In this document: piece by piece, positions 23,113-35,533 of the stretch
Position numbering within the stretch: the first letter of the stretch is position 1
Layout of the letters: every line of letters starts with the position of its first letter
NCBI GenBank assembly: GCA_028671895.1
Contig: CM053813.1
Coordinates: 10,168,001 to 10,232,000, forward strand
Reading direction: 5' to 3'
DNA from: Oenanthe sinensis
Taxonomy: Eukaryota; Streptophyta; Magnoliopsida; Apiales; Apiaceae
DNA: 64,000 bases
Program-made: the position numbers and the translations under genes
The notes under the pieces: generated by a model
Databases searched by the model: none
Told to the model about the DNA's origin: nothing
What the model saw: the letters and a program-made list of their open reading frames with translations, nothing else

Positions 23113-24425
23113 ATGAGTACCCAAAAACTTAGTAGCATCAAAATCTCAGCCTTTGATAAAAATGAATACATTTTATGAAAGAAGAAGATGTCCACTTTCA
23201 TCAAATCAACTAATTCTCAATACATGGGAATTTTGGAAAATGGACCCTATGTACCTCAGAAGCTGACACCAGAAACAGTCTCAGATGAGGCGAACAGATT
23301 TCTCAAGGATTTACCCCAAAGGAGCCTTCAGAGTACACTGACACTGACAAAGATCGAGTTGCATGGGATAATCATCTTCAATGTATCCTAATGGATTCAC
23401 TTGACACTACAATGCTGAATCAAGTGATTAATTGCACCAGTGCCAAACAAATGTGGGATACGATTGATATGCTAATGGAAGGTACAACAGAAGTGAAGGA
23501 GAACACGCTGAATATTCTTACATCCCAGCATGAAGCGTTCAAGTCACTACCAGGAGAAAGTATCACTCAAGTATTTGAGAGACACAACAAATTGTTGAAT
23601 GACGTATCACTGCATGGGAAGGCCTATTCACGTAGGGAGATCAACAGGAAATTCATGTTGACACTACCAACACACCTGGAACACAAAATCTCTGCCATCA
23701 GAGAGAGAAGTGACATAAATGACATGTCCATTAAAATTCTATATGGGAAGCTCAAAAATCATGAAATGGAGCAAGAGCAGAGACAAATCATTTATGGGTC
23801 AGGTACAGTGGATAGTAAGAATACAACACTGTTAAAGACTATAACACTTGTAGCCAAGGATTTGGCTATAACAGAGACCAGCTCAGTAAAGCCTGTTATT
23901 GAGATAGAAGAGATTCTAGAAGCTGAAATTTTAGAGAATGCTCAAACAGGTGATGAAGATGAATTCTACTCAATGGAAGAACTTGAACACTTAGAAAACA
24001 AGACAATGGCCTATATGGCAAGAAAGTTCAAGAACCTCAGGTTTAGGAGGAACCCTAAGTACAAATTCAAGAGTAACTCAAGTAAAAGTGGTTCCAGTTT
24101 CAGAAACAACAATCGAGGTGGTTCATCTTCAGGGACTTACAGCAAAGGAGGTTACAAGATGGGGATGGTATACCGCAGTAAGTTCAAGTGCTATAACTGT
24201 GATGAACCTGGAGATTTTGCTACAGAATGCCAGAAGCCTAAGCAAAGAAAAGAAAGAAAGGAGTCGTATGACAAACTTAAGCAAAAGTATGATGCACTAG
24301 TAAAGAAGCATCAGGGTAGAACTTATATAGCCGAGGGAAAGAGCTGGGATGACTCAGACAATGATGAAAATGAGACATATGGAAATGTTGCATTAATGGC
24401 AGACTCTTCAGAGGCATCACCTTAG
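23113..24425 (+). pseudogene. gag: Sirevirus gag, N-terminal and nucleocapsid part
   Basis: Start chosen at 23113 (MSTQKLSSIKISAFD), which mirrors the start of the related gag at 5255. A stop follows at codon 22 and a frameshift near 23310 moves the frame, after which 344 codons are open (23391-24425). This covers the UBN2-type copia gag domain, with HLEHKISAIRERSD about 100 residues in. The zinc knuckle CYNCDEPGDFATEC has Asp in place of its His, so zinc binding is doubtful. An acidic segment AEGKSWDDSD follows. Gag builds the virus-like particle. This copy is inactivated by the early stop, the frameshift and the TAG at 24423. Confidence 0.85.
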
Positions 24426-25608
24426 TCATCCAAGGTATCATTTCTCTCCATAGTTGATATGTCTAATTTTGATTATAAGAAAATTGTAGAAGATCTTAGT
24501 GTAGAAATGTTTAACATTTACACAAGCATGCTAGCATCTGAAGAAGAAAATGCTAAACTAGTTCTAAAGAATAAAATGCTAGAAGCTAGAAATGAAGAAC
24601 TAGAGCTTGCATGTGTTAACCTAGAAGATCTGAAATAGAAGATAGAATATCTACAGAATAGAGACAAATGCAACCAGGAAGTAGAAATTGCACTTAGGAA
24701 TAAAATTTCTGAGTTAGAGTTAAAACTTCAGGCTTATAAGAAATCTGCTAATCTTGTTAAGGAGGCAATAGATAAACAAGTCATAGGTCAGAAAACAGGA
24801 AGGATTTGACTATGATAAAAAGGAAGGAAAGAGACATGTGGAATCAATTGCTGAGGAAAGTCCTGTGAAGCAAGATATTGCACATGTGTTAAAAAATGTT
24901 GCTAAGTCCCTATACAAGAAGTTTGTCTTCGAACCCCTAAATGAAGAACAGATGTTAATGAAAGAAGAAATTCTTGCTGAGGATCAAAAGAAGGAGGAAG
25001 TAAGTAAAGATGAGTTGCCTAAGAAATCTGTAAAAATTGTAGAACCTAAGGAACAGATTATAAGTAATTTAGGCAACAAGGATGAAAAGAAGAAAGCTAA
25101 CAGAAATGACAAGATAGGTGTTAACAAGAAAAATGATTATGCTTATTCTCCCAAAGCAATTAGGAAAGTTTGTAATAATTGTAATTCTACTGGTCATCTT
25201 ACGCATGCTTGCAAAAAGATAAAAGTAGTAAAAGAAGAAACTCCTAATGTACCTGCCATGCCTGTCATGTCTATCCCTCATCAACCATGTGGTAAAGTAG
25301 GATGCATGCCATGTGCTTTCAACATCATGTCTGCATACATAAACTTAATGAATTCATCATCTAGTACTTGCATGAATACAGATGTGAACATTAATAGAAA
25401 GTATATTACGGCAAAGACTGCTAGTCCTCCTAAGTCTAGGAAGGAAGCCCCTGTCCTTGAGCCTAAAGACATTCCTGTAAAGGCTAAACCAAAGGGCAAG
25501 GGCACAGTCGATGAGAAAGACAAGGACCAGAAAATTTCTGCAGCTAAATCTGTTTACTTATCTAAGCCTCTTGGACCCAATCAAATTTGGGTGCTAAAGA
25601 AGAAGTAA
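24426..25608 (+). pseudogene. Sirevirus gag C-terminal extension with second zinc knuckle
   Basis: Continues the gag after the TAG. A coiled-coil-like region rich in Glu, Lys and Leu (about 24480-24780) has a stop near 24638, then a cluster of stops and a frame change before 24838. The 256-codon open piece 24838-25608 is highly charged and holds an intact knuckle CNNCNSTGHLTHAC (CX2CX4HX4C) near residue 113-126, ending in QIWVLKKK. Large gag proteins with more than one knuckle and a coiled coil are seen in Sireviruses. The next frame (protease) overlaps the end of this piece by 22 bases in a different frame, probably by decay. Confidence 0.7.
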
Positions 25609-26358
25609 TCAATCTGTGGTTGCACGGCATAGCAAAGAACAAACATGTCATGTGGATTATCGACAGCGGCTGTTCAAGGCATATGATTGGTGATAAGGCC
25701 CTGCTATCCGATGTGATTGAGAGAGTTGGCCCGATAGTGACCTTTGGAGATAACAGCAAGGGATTGACAACGGGATATGGCAATCTGGAAATTGGAAATG
25801 TTATCATAGAAAATATCTCTCTTGTGGATGGATTAAAGCACAACCTTCTAAGTATCAGTCAGTTCACTGACAAGGGCTTCAAAGTAACTTTTGAAAAAGA
25901 AAGATGTGCAATCCAGAACAAGAAAGATGCGAAGCATGCTCTTCAAGGAGTGAGAAAGAGGAATCTTTTTGTGGATGACTTATTCTCTACAAGCAAAGGC
26001 GAAGCTCAATGTTTCTACAGCAATGCTTAAACAGAGGACAGTTGGTTATGGCACAAGAAACTTTCACACCTAAACTTTAAAGCAATGAACTCTTTAGTCA
26101 AGAGGGAATTTGTTAGAGGCTTACTTGAGATAGAATTCTGTCAAGAAGGTTTTTGTGAAGAATTTGAAAAAGGGAAGTCAAAGAAAACATCTCACCAAAG
26201 CAAAGATTCTTCAGACATTACTGAACCACTACAACTTTTGCATATGGATTTATTTAGCCCAGTAAATGTCATGTCTATGTCAAGGAAGAGATATGCACTA
26301 GTAATTGTAGATGACTATTCCAAGTACACATGGGTGTTGTTTCTAGCCTCAAAGGATG
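25587..26358 (+). pseudogene. Sirevirus protease and integrase N-terminal part
   Basis: The aspartic protease motif IIDSGCSRHM lies near residue 25, with the DSG catalytic triplet intact. GAG-pre-integrase follows a stop at 26028-26030 (SWLWHKKLSHLNFKAMNSL). In the integrase zinc region the usual CxxC appears as CEEF, so one Cys is lost. The core begins with HMDLFSPVNV and VDDYSKYTWVLFLASKD. The frame is cut at 26358 by the minus-strand copia and continues at 34809 in phase once one copy of GGATG is removed. Protease would process the polyprotein and integrase would insert the cDNA. Confidence 0.85.
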
Positions 26359-27956
26359 TGAAGGGTTTCGGGCATGAAAACGCAGCGGAATTAACGTAAA
26401 AACAATAAAAAAATCGAAACCCAATCGCAGGATCCATGTATAACGTTGGATGATTATGGTGAAGAAGTATGTACCTTAACAAAGCTTTCGTATGCTGTTT
26501 AATGGAGGTCCAGAAAAGATGAATTACAGCAGCCCTTTGTTGCAAAGATTTGCTCTCCAAAGAAGTCCACACGAACGCCCAATCGTCCTACGATCACCGG
26601 AGTCGGTACTAGCCGAATTGTTTGTATCTCTCTCTCTCTCTTTCTCTAGCCTCTCTTGATGTTGAGCAGCTAGGGTTTTTCTCTAAAAACGAAATCTGAT
26701 GATTAAACCCTAATACTATGCATCATTATGTATATATAGGGGAGAGAGAGATTTTGGGCCTAACCCTAATCCATGTGGTTTCCAAAACCCATTATGACTT
26801 TGGGTTATTATTATTATTAAATCTGAATTCTAATATAATTAATCAAGTCCCACTTAATTAATTCAATAATTAAATTGGAATAATAATAATAATACTTATT
26901 AAATCCGAATTCTAATATAATTAATCAAGTCCCACTTAATTAATTTAATAATTAAATTCGAATAAATAATAATATATTTAAATTCGTAATTTAAATAAAC
27001 CTCCGTTTTGACGTTCTTTGTGTGTGACCCTTTAAGTTATTATTACGTTGGCAATAATTTTATTATCTAATAATAAAATTATAAACAATGAGCGGTATCT
27101 AGTAATACATCATTGCTACCCAAGTAACAATAATAATTGGTGATTCAATTAAACCTTTCGTGAATAATGTGCAATGTAATATAATCCCTTTAACCTTATA
27201 TTATAGATAAAACTCGAGGCATGTATAGTGTCATCCTCTTCAACGTTTAATCTTGGTTTCCTTGATCAATGAGTAGACTATTTAAACAAATCAATATTTG
27301 AGCATGGCCATGCATTTCATAGTCTCACTCAATCAAGAGGCCAATAATATCACTCCTAGAATTGGAGGGTTAAATCCTATATCTATCATTCATATTCCTC
27401 ATACGATTCATAGCATACCCAATGTACACCTTTATCATTACCCGGTTAAAGGTAACTTTGAGTGTATTCAAAGTATATTAATTCTCGTATAGAAATATAA
27501 TGATTTCAAGTCAGAGGATCATTACATCATTATCACAGTGATATTTCTTATGACACTTATTAACATGTAGAATCTCACGGCGGGTCTTTCCAGTGTCATG
27601 TATTGATACATACACTTATGTTCTTGACTTTAGTATCACCATACCTATGACCAATGAGATGTGGTCATCCGTCAACAAACATACTAGTCTTATTGCATTA
27701 TTATTGTCCTTAAATAATAATACTTGACTAGGGAATTTTAGGAATAAAATACTATTCATATAATCTCATTTTTAAGTCACATACTTAAAGATATATATTA
27801 CGTATTAATATTCCAAGGACATTTATTATCCTTTCAATTTATAACGCAGTAAATAAAGACATAATAAATAATAATTAAATAATCACATAAAACATAATCC
27901 TTAATTGTTTTCAATAAAACATTAAAAGTATTGTCTCTAGGACACCAATACTAACA
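26359..27956 (-). repeat. 3' LTR of the 8.4-kb copia
   Basis: Plus strand begins TGAAGGGTTTCGGG and ends ACTAACA. It contains a (TC)n run near 26630 and AT-rich duplicated blocks at 26810-26990. Confidence 0.95.
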
Positions 27957-27967
27957 ATCTCCCACTT
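27957..27967 (-). promoter_or_regulatory. Polypurine tract of the 8.4-kb copia
   Basis: The minus strand reads AAGTGGGAGAT directly before the LTR start TGTTAG. Confidence 0.85.
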
Positions 27968-27970
27968 GTA

Positions 27971-29193
27971 CTAGAGCCAATCTCTCATGTATCTAATACC
28001 CATGGAACTAGTATGACCTTCGTGCTTCTGCTGCGACAAATCCTTAGTTAGTGGATCTGCAATGTTATCATTTGTATGCACTTTACATATATGTATATCC
28101 CCTCGATTATTAATCTTATTAATTAAGTGATATCTCCTAAGTACATCCCCAAACAGCCTCCTTGGCTGCTTCGCAAGCATCAATATACTCAGGCTCTATT
28201 GTAGAATCAACAACTGTCTCAGCTGTGAACCATTCCAGCATACAACATCTCCATTTAGACAAAACACAAATCCAGACTGAGAAATCGAATCATCCTTGTC
28301 TGTCTAGAAACTAGCGTCGGTGTAACCTTTTACTACCAGCTTATCTTCTCCTCCATATACCAAGAATTAATCTTTAGTCCTCTTCAAGTACTTAAGAATA
28401 TTCTTGACTGCTGTCCAGTGACCTTCACCTGGATTAGACTAGTATCTACTATGACTTAGGCCGATCATTCTTCTTGATCTATCTCTATAGATCTTGATAC
28501 CTAAAATATAGGTCGCTTCGCCTAAGTCTTTCATTGAGAAATTCTTACTCAACCAAGTCTTAAAAGCCTGTAAAGAAGGAATGTCATTCCCTATTATTAA
28601 TATATCATCAACATATAATTATAGGAATGTCACATTGCTCCCACTTACCTTCTTATAAACACATGGTTCATCTTCATTTTGAATAAACCCAAACTCTTTG
28701 ACAGTTTCATCAAAACGAATGTTCCATCTCCTTGAGGCTTGTTTCAATCCATAAATGGATCGACGCAGCTTACATACCTTTACAGCATTCTTTGGATCAA
28801 CAAAACCTTCAGGCTGTGTCATATACACATCCATATCTTCTTCAAGGCTCCCATTTAAGAAAGCGGTTTTGACATCCATCTGCCAGATTTCATAATCATA
28901 GTAAGCAGCTATAGCAAGCAAAATCCTGATGGACTTGACCATAGCCACTAGTGAAAAAGTCTCATCATAGTCAATACCATGAATTTGCTTGAAACCTTTT
29001 ACCACCAATCGTGCCTTATAGGTCTGTACATTACCATCCATGTCGGTCTTCTTCTTGAAAACCCACTTGCACCCTATAGGTTTTACCCCTTTAGGTGGAT
29101 CAACCAAAGTCCATACTTGATTAGTATACATGGATTCCATCTCAGATTTCATGGCATCCAGCCATCTCTTGGATTCTGGAGTGTTCATAGCAT
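27971..29193 (-). pseudogene. 8.4-kb copia reverse transcriptase and RNase H
   Basis: RT begins near 29188 (NTPESKRWLDAMKSEMESMY) after a TAA at about 29193. It includes GCKWVFKKK, KARLVVKGFKQ, WQMDVKTAFLNG and YGLKQASRRW. A TAA near 28617 directly precedes the catalytic LYVDDIL motif. RT copies the genomic RNA into cDNA. RNase H (about 28330-27971) keeps GYTDASF and the C-terminal ADPLTKDLSQQKHEGH segment. Between KEAVW and RRYHLI roughly 150 bp typical of the family are missing, removing a catalytic Asp. The enzyme cannot be functional as encoded. Confidence 0.88.
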
Positions 29194-29194
29194 C

Positions 29195-30482
29195 TTAGTA
29201 GGTGAGAGGCTCATCTTCGTCGATAAGCATCACATCACCATCTCGAGTTAAGAGAAATTCATAATATCTCTCATGCTCATGGCGAATCCTACTAGACCTA
29301 CGAATAACCTGTGTTTCTTGAGCAGTGTTATGGTCTTGTACATCCTGCTCAAGTTCCTCCATTGGTTCAATGTTATCTTGTGGGCCTCGAACTTCATCGA
29401 GATCTATTATCCTCCCACTATTTTTTCTTCGAAAGCATTTCTCTTTCAAGAAAAACTGTAGTTCGAGCAACAAACACTTTGTTCTCGGAAGAATTATAGA
29501 ATGAATAACCCTTTGTTTCAATTGGGTATCCCATAAAATTATATTTTTCTGATTTAGGTCCTAGCTTGTCAGAAGTTAAACGTTTCACAAACGCTTCACA
29601 TCCCCATATTTTCATAAATGACATGCTATGATGTTTCTTAGTCCATATCTCATATGGAGTCTTCTGAACCGTTTTAGTAGGAACTCGGTTAAGTGTATAA
29701 GCAGCCGTCTCCAGGGCGTATCCCTAGAAACTAATTGGAAGATCTGCATGACTCATCATCGATCGTACCATGTCCAACAAAGTACGATTCCTCCTTTCAG
29801 AAACTCCATTCCATTGTGGTGTTCCGGGAGAAGTGAGTTGTGATAAAATACCACACTCTTTTAATAAACTCTTAAATTCATGGCTTAAGTATTCACCTCC
29901 ACGATCAGATCGTAGAGTCTTAATACTTCCGTCATTTTGCTTTTCTACTTCAGCTTTGTATTCTTTGAACTTTTTAAAAGAATCGGATTTGTTCTTCATA
30001 AGATATACATATCTACTGAAATTATCAGTAAACGTGATAAAGTAGTAAAAGCCACCTCTTGTCATAGTACGCATAGGACCACATACATCACTATGTATAA
30101 GTTCTAATCGTTTAGTGGCCCTTTCACCTTGTCCAGTAAAAGGAGATTTGGTCATTTTTTCAATGAGACAAGGTTCGCATGCTTCGTATGACTCAAAGTC
30201 AAACTTATCCAAGTATCCATCCTTATGTAACTTGGAAATGCGCTTCTCATTTATATGGCCTAAACGACAGTGCCAGAGGTATGTTTGATTTGAGTCATTT
30301 ATTTTAAGACGTTTGTTATTCACATTATAGATAGGAGTGTCTAAATCAAGAACATATAAACTGTTAAATAAACGTGCAACCTCATAGGTAACATTATTCA
30401 AAGAAAAGGAACAACTATTATTCTGAATTAAAATGCAAAACCTTTCTTGTCTAAACAAGAAACCGAAATAATGTTTCTGCAA
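29195..30482 (-). pseudogene. 8.4-kb copia integrase and linker
   Basis: From 30482 leftward: GAG-pre-integrase (YLWHCRLGHINEKRISKL, with CEPC), the integrase core with LIHSDVCGPM, TDNFSRYVYL and RSDRGGEYLSHEF, then GTPQWNGVSERRNRTLLDMV. This gives a recognisable D,D,E set. A TAG replaces a Trp codon near 29727 within LPISFxGYALE. The C-terminal part (29624-29418, IWGCEAFVKRL and NFMGYPIETKGYSFY) continues after a frameshift near 29430 into the acidic linker ending near 29195. Integrase would join the cDNA to the host chromosome. Confidence 0.88.
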
Positions 30483-30967
30483 ATTGCAGGCACGTAAAAA
30501 TAGTTCTCAAGTTCTAAAATAAGCCCAGTGGGAAATGATAAATAATAAGTCCCTACAGCTAAAACAGCAACCTTTGCTCCATTGCCAACTCGTAGGTCGA
30601 CCTCTCCTTTAGCCAAAGTCCTACTCCTTTGTAGTTCATGTACATTTATACAAATGTGAGAACCACATCCAGTATCCAATACCCATGATGTAGAAGTTGA
30701 CAAATTGACCTCTATAACATAAATACATGAATCAGAAACTTGACCAGCCTTCTTCTTCTTCAGATCCTCCAAATAAGCATGACAGTTTCTCTTCCAATGA
30801 CCTGGTTTACCATAGTAGTGACAATTACCCTTTGCAACAACACCCTTAGGATTTAAAGCCTGTTTGGGATTAGCCTTTGGCTTGGGACCAGAAGCAGATC
30901 CAATCTTCTTCTTTCCCTTCCATTTGCCTTTCCTATTAGCCTTACCTTTGTTATCTACCATCAACAT
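30428..30967 (-). pseudogene. 8.4-kb copia nucleocapsid and protease
   Basis: A basic Lys/Gly-rich segment is followed by a zinc knuckle CHYYGKPGHWKRNC, in which the second Cys is Tyr. The aspartic protease follows (WVLDTGCGSHIC near residue 95, then VGNGAKVAVLAVG). The frame is one base out from the upstream gag: a missing A in a homopolymer near 30985 would explain the break. A second shift near 30440 separates it from integrase. Protease matures the polyprotein. Confidence 0.85.
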
Positions 30968-31587
30968 GGCAGCAGGTTCAGCCTTTTCATGTTGGTTTCA
31001 GTAGTTCGTAACATGGCCAACAATTCAGTGGGTGTTTTGTCTATCTCATTCATGTTGTAGTTCATAACAAAATGAGTATAGTTGCGGTTCAAAGATTGCA
31101 AGATTAAGTCAATCTGAGCTTCCAAACCAATCGGGAAACCCAAAGTATCAAGACACTCAATATAACCTATCATCTTCAGAACATGTGGTTCAACAGGTTC
31201 ACGCTCTCCCTGTTTGCAAGCATACAGTGCTTTGCTCGTGTCGAACCTTTCTTGACGAGCTTGTCCCTCAAACATTCTTTGAAGGTGTTCAATCATCTCA
31301 TAAGCATCCATATGCTCATGTTGTTTTTGAAGCTCAACACTCATGGTTGCCAGCATGAGACATGCAATATCATTCACATCATCAATATGCTTCTGATAAG
31401 CATTTTCCTGAACGCGAGTTGCATTCTCAGCAGGAGGAGCAGGTGAAGGAATTTCAATGACATGGAGCTTACGCTCTTGCCTGAGGACAATCCTCAAATT
31501 CCTATACCAATCCAGGAAGTTAGTTCCTGTCAGCTTGTCCTTCTCAAGGGTTGCTCGTACGGAGAAAGTATTTGTATTGTTTGCCAT
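30968..31587 (-). pseudogene. gag: 8.4-kb copia gag
   Basis: Opens at 31587 with MANNTNTFSVRATLEKDKLT and is open for over 200 codons. It matches the copia gag domain: GTNFLDWYRNLRIVLRQE, then YEMIEHLQRMFEGQARQERF and a C-terminal segment with PTELLAMLRTTETNM. The frame shifts near 30985 into the nucleocapsid region. Gag forms the particle shell. Apart from the shift this is the best preserved retrotransposon ORF in the window. Confidence 0.88.
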
Positions 31588-33192
31588 TTAAATATCTACA
31601 ATGTTTAAAATGCATAAAATAAACATTAGATTGTCTGAGTTATTTATTATGTTCAAATGATTATGATATATTCATAATATATCTCCCACTATTTTTATCA
31701 AATTAATAGCCCTTACTATTAATTTGGAAAGTATATCCCATAATTCTTTCTAGTGAGCCAAGATCCATATTTCGTCATGTCCTAAGTCAACCACTGGAAG
31801 TCCTTAAAAAATGATTATTTAGGTAGACAACAGTTGTCAATTATATCATATATAATTCTTGGATAGTTTGGTGAACAACGATTGATCTTATCTATCTAAT
31901 AGACTTTTAACCAAACTCTATGCTTCTAAGTTCATAATGGTTGAATATAACCGTTTATTTTCACCTTATTATGACGACTCAGTTAAGTTAGACCCAATGA
32001 TACAACGGCCGAATATAACCATTTATATTCGTCGCATCTCACCACGATAGATAGGAGTCCCCTGCCACTGACAGTCCTTCCCCTAATCGATCTAGGATTC
32101 GATGAGTGTTCATTCATTGGAAAGCATCCGAGTAAAACTTAATATTTTGTTAAGGGGTTTAGAAATTTTATAACGATCATGATCACATCATAAAGAGATC
32201 CTCAATTTTTCCTTGAACCAAATATTTCAAATTGACATCTTAAATTGTTCATTTCCCAGGTAGATGGAGGATACCAGTGGTCACACTTAAAACCCATCAG
32301 CCTTACGAATACGCATATCCGTTTTTGTCAGAAAATCCCAGTTATAGATATCAAAAATCAATATTTAATTCCGGGTTTTAAAAATTCATATTTCATAAAC
32401 ACAAGAATCTCATGATCGTTTGTTAATTTTAAAATCTTGAATCGTTACAGATTTTATCTTTCTTAAGCAGACATGGCATGGGTGTCGTATCTAATACATA
32501 CATCATTCCAACACATACATATCTACACATGCATTCATATACATATATGTATTGTGCATAAATTAAACGTGTTTGGTTATGACCCCATCCTATGTGATAT
32601 TTCCAAGCTAATGGAATTATCAAGGTCAATCTATGGTGGTTTCAAATACTACACTATTACATGTCTTTATCTTCTTCATTGCTCCATCATCTGGATTGCC
32701 TCCTAGTTTTCTTGCTTCCAAGTCTCCATTGAACAATTACATTGAATAATAAATAAATCTATTCTAATGAAATTACAAGAAGAACTCGAGTTACATTCGA
32801 GATTAACAATTACAATGAATAAACGACATGCAAGTCGTATTTAGAAACCAAAACCATAAAACAAAACCACTATCATATGGCTCTTTAGGCCATAACCACC
32901 CACCATGTTATCACATAACACAAGTAATATATCTCAGATTATATAAACATATCATATAATCATATATAATAAATTTTGAAATTTCAGAAAATCAAATAAA
33001 TTTCAGAAAATAATAAATCGCCGTTTAGGGGCCTGTAACATCGTCAAATGGCTTACAGACGCGAAGCTGACTTTGTCAGTATTGTTCAGTGACACGATTC
33101 CAGTCAGAAAACACATATCGTTTGCAAAACTCGGACACTAGACACAGATTTCAGAAAATCTACCGAAGCCGTTTCATCCCATTATACACGTA
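31588..33192 (-). other. Leader of the 8.4-kb copia
   Basis: About 1.6 kb between primer site and gag, AT-rich, without a supported ORF. A motif GAATATAACC(A/G)TTTAT occurs twice near 31950 and 32015. Long untranslated leaders are usual in this type of element. Confidence 0.6.
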
Positions 33193-33204
33193 GCTCTGAT
33201 GCCA
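33193..33204 (-). promoter_or_regulatory. Primer binding site of the 8.4-kb copia
   Basis: The minus strand reads TGGCATCAGAGC, one mismatch from the iMet-tRNA complement, next to the LTR. Confidence 0.88.
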
Positions 33205-33205
33205 T

Positions 33206-34803
33206 TTAAGGGTTTCGGGCATGAAAACGCAGCGGAATTAACGTAAAAATAATAAAAAAAATCGAAACCCAATCGCAGGATCCATGTATAACGTTGGATG
33301 ATTATGGTGAAGAAGTATGTACCTTAATAAAGCTTTCGTATGCTGTTTAATGGAGGTCCAGAAAAGATGAATTACAGCAGCCCTTTGTTGCAAAGATTTG
33401 CTCTCCAAAGAAGTCCACACGAACGCCCAATCGTCCTACGATCACCGGAGTCGGTACTAGCCGAATTGTTTGTATCTCTCTCTCTCTCTTTCTCTAGCCT
33501 CTCTTGATGTTGAGCAGCTAGGATTTTTCTCTAAAAACGAAATCTGATGATTAAACCCTAATATTATGCATCATTATGTATATATAGGGGAGAGAGAGAT
33601 TTTGGGCCTAACCCTAATCCATGTGGTTTCCAAAACCCATTATGACTTTGGGTTATTATTATTATTAAATCTGAATTCTAATATAATTAATCAAGTCCCA
33701 CTTAATTAATTCAATAATTAAATTGGAATAATAATAATAATACTTATTAAATCCGAATTCTAATATAATTAATCAAGTCCCACTTAATTAATTTAATAAT
33801 TAAATTCGAATAAATAATAATATATTTAAATTCGTAATTTAAATAAACCTCTGTTTTGACGTTCTTTGTGTGTGACCCTTTAAGTTATTATTACGTTGGC
33901 AATAATTTTATTATCTAATAATAAAATTATAAACAATGAGCGGCATCTAGTAATACATCATTGCTACCCAAGTAACAATAATAATTGGTGATTCAATTAA
34001 ACCTTTCGTGAATAATGTGCAATGTAATATAATCCCTTTAACCTTATATTATAGATAAAACTCGAGGCATGTATAGTGTCATCCTCTTCAACGTTTAATC
34101 TTGGTTTCCTTGATCAATGAGTAGACTATTTAAACAAATCAATATTTGAGCATGGCCATGCATTTCATAGTCTCACTCAATCAAGAGGCCAATAATATCA
34201 CTCCTAGAATTGGAGGGTTAAATCCTATATCTATCATTCATATTCCTCATACGATTCATAGCATACCCAATGTACACCTTTATCATTACCCGGTTAAAGG
34301 TAACTTTGAGTGTAATCAAAGTATATTAATTCTCGTATAGAAATATAATGATTTCAAGTCAGAGGATCATTACATCATTATCACAGTGAGATTTCTTATG
34401 ACACTTATTAACATGTAGAATCTCACGGCGGGTCTTTCCAGTGTCATGTATTGATACATACACTTATGTTCTTGACTTTAGTATCACCATACCTATGACC
34501 AATGTGATGTGGTCATCCGTCAACAAACATACTAGTCTTATTGCATTATTATTGTCCTTAAATAATAATACTTGACTAGGGAATTTTAGGAATAAAATAC
34601 TATTCATATAATCTCATTTTTAAGTCACATACTTAAAGATATATATTACGTTTAATATTCCAAGGACATTTATTATCCTTTCAATTTATAACGCAGTAAA
34701 TAAAGACATAATAAATAATAATTAAATAATCACATAAAACATAATCCTTAATTGTTTTCAATAAAACATTAAAAGTATTGTCTCTAGGACACCAATACTA
34801 ACA
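33206..34803 (-). repeat. 5' LTR of the 8.4-kb copia
   Basis: 1598 bp. Plus strand begins TTAAGGGTTTCGGG (the second base differs from its partner, so the terminal CA of the element-sense LTR end is changed) and ends ACTAACA. Confidence 0.95.
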
Positions 34804-34808
34804 GGATG

Positions 34809-35533
34809 AAGCCCCTGAAACAATCATTGATCACATAAAGAAGATAGAAGTAGAAGCTGGTTTGCCTGTCAGAAAAATAAGGTCTGACAATGGAACAGAA
34901 TTCAGAAATGTAACACTGAATGAATTCTACGTTAAAAAAGGAATTTCAAGACAATACTCAGCGCCCAGAACTCCACAACAAAATGGAGTAGTAGAAAGGA
35001 AGAACAGAACTTTGGTTGAAGGAGCAAGAACAATGCTGAATGAAGCTAAGTTACCTCTATACTTTTGGGCTGAAGCAGTCAACACAGCTTGATACACTCA
35101 GAATCGTACCCTGATTAATAAAGATCATGATAAGACTCCGTACGAGATAATGGAAAACAAGAAACCAACACTGAAATACTTTCATGTGTTTGGAGCAAAG
35201 TGCTTTGTATTGAAAGATGATGGGCATCTAGGAAAGTTTGAATCCAAGGCTCATGAAGGCATATTTCTTGGCTACTCTCTGGAATCTAAGGCGTACAGGG
35301 TTTATGTGATTGAACACAAAAAGGTCATTGAAAGCATGAATGTAACTTTCGATGATCTCAAGCTCCCTAGTCTACAAAGAACAGACGACACTGAAACTCT
35401 GCAGTTTGAAAACTTAAACTCAGATGAAGGTGAAATGGAACCTGAAGCTGCAATAGAAAGACAAGTACCAAATGAGAATATCAACAATGATGATTCTGAC
35501 CCTAGTAGTGGAAATAGTGGAAGATTCACATAA
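34809..35533 (+). pseudogene. Sirevirus integrase, core and C-terminal part
   Basis: Resumes the frame cut at 26358. KIRSDNGTEFRN carries the second catalytic Asp, and SAPRTPQQNGVVERKNRTLV carries the catalytic Glu. A TGA near 35090 follows AEAVNTA. After it the C-terminal region reads PTLKYFHVFGAKCFVLKDDG and GIFLGYSLESKAYRVY. The acidic linker runs to 35533. D, D and E are present across the two halves, but the stop and the insertion abolish the protein. Confidence 0.87.

Larger units (their letters stand above)
26359..34803 (-). mobile_element. 8.4-kb Ty1/copia retrotransposon inserted in the Sirevirus integrase
   Basis: The 1598-bp LTRs (26359-27956 and 33206-34803) are flanked by perfect GGATG duplications (26354-26358 and 34804-34808). 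Orientation is minus, shown by the primer site at 33193, the polypurine tract at 27957 and all reading frames. About a dozen differences separate the LTRs by eye, so it is younger than its host element but older than the 12.7-kb guest. The domain order gag, protease, integrase, RT, RNase H is that of Ty1/copia. At least three frameshifts, three in-frame stops, a damaged zinc knuckle and a deletion in RNase H make it defective. Confidence 0.95.

Noticed and set aside
27298..27492. 64-codon plus-strand frame, repeated at 34146-34340
   Set aside because: LTR sequence of the 8.4-kb copia, antisense to the element, with no protein similarity.
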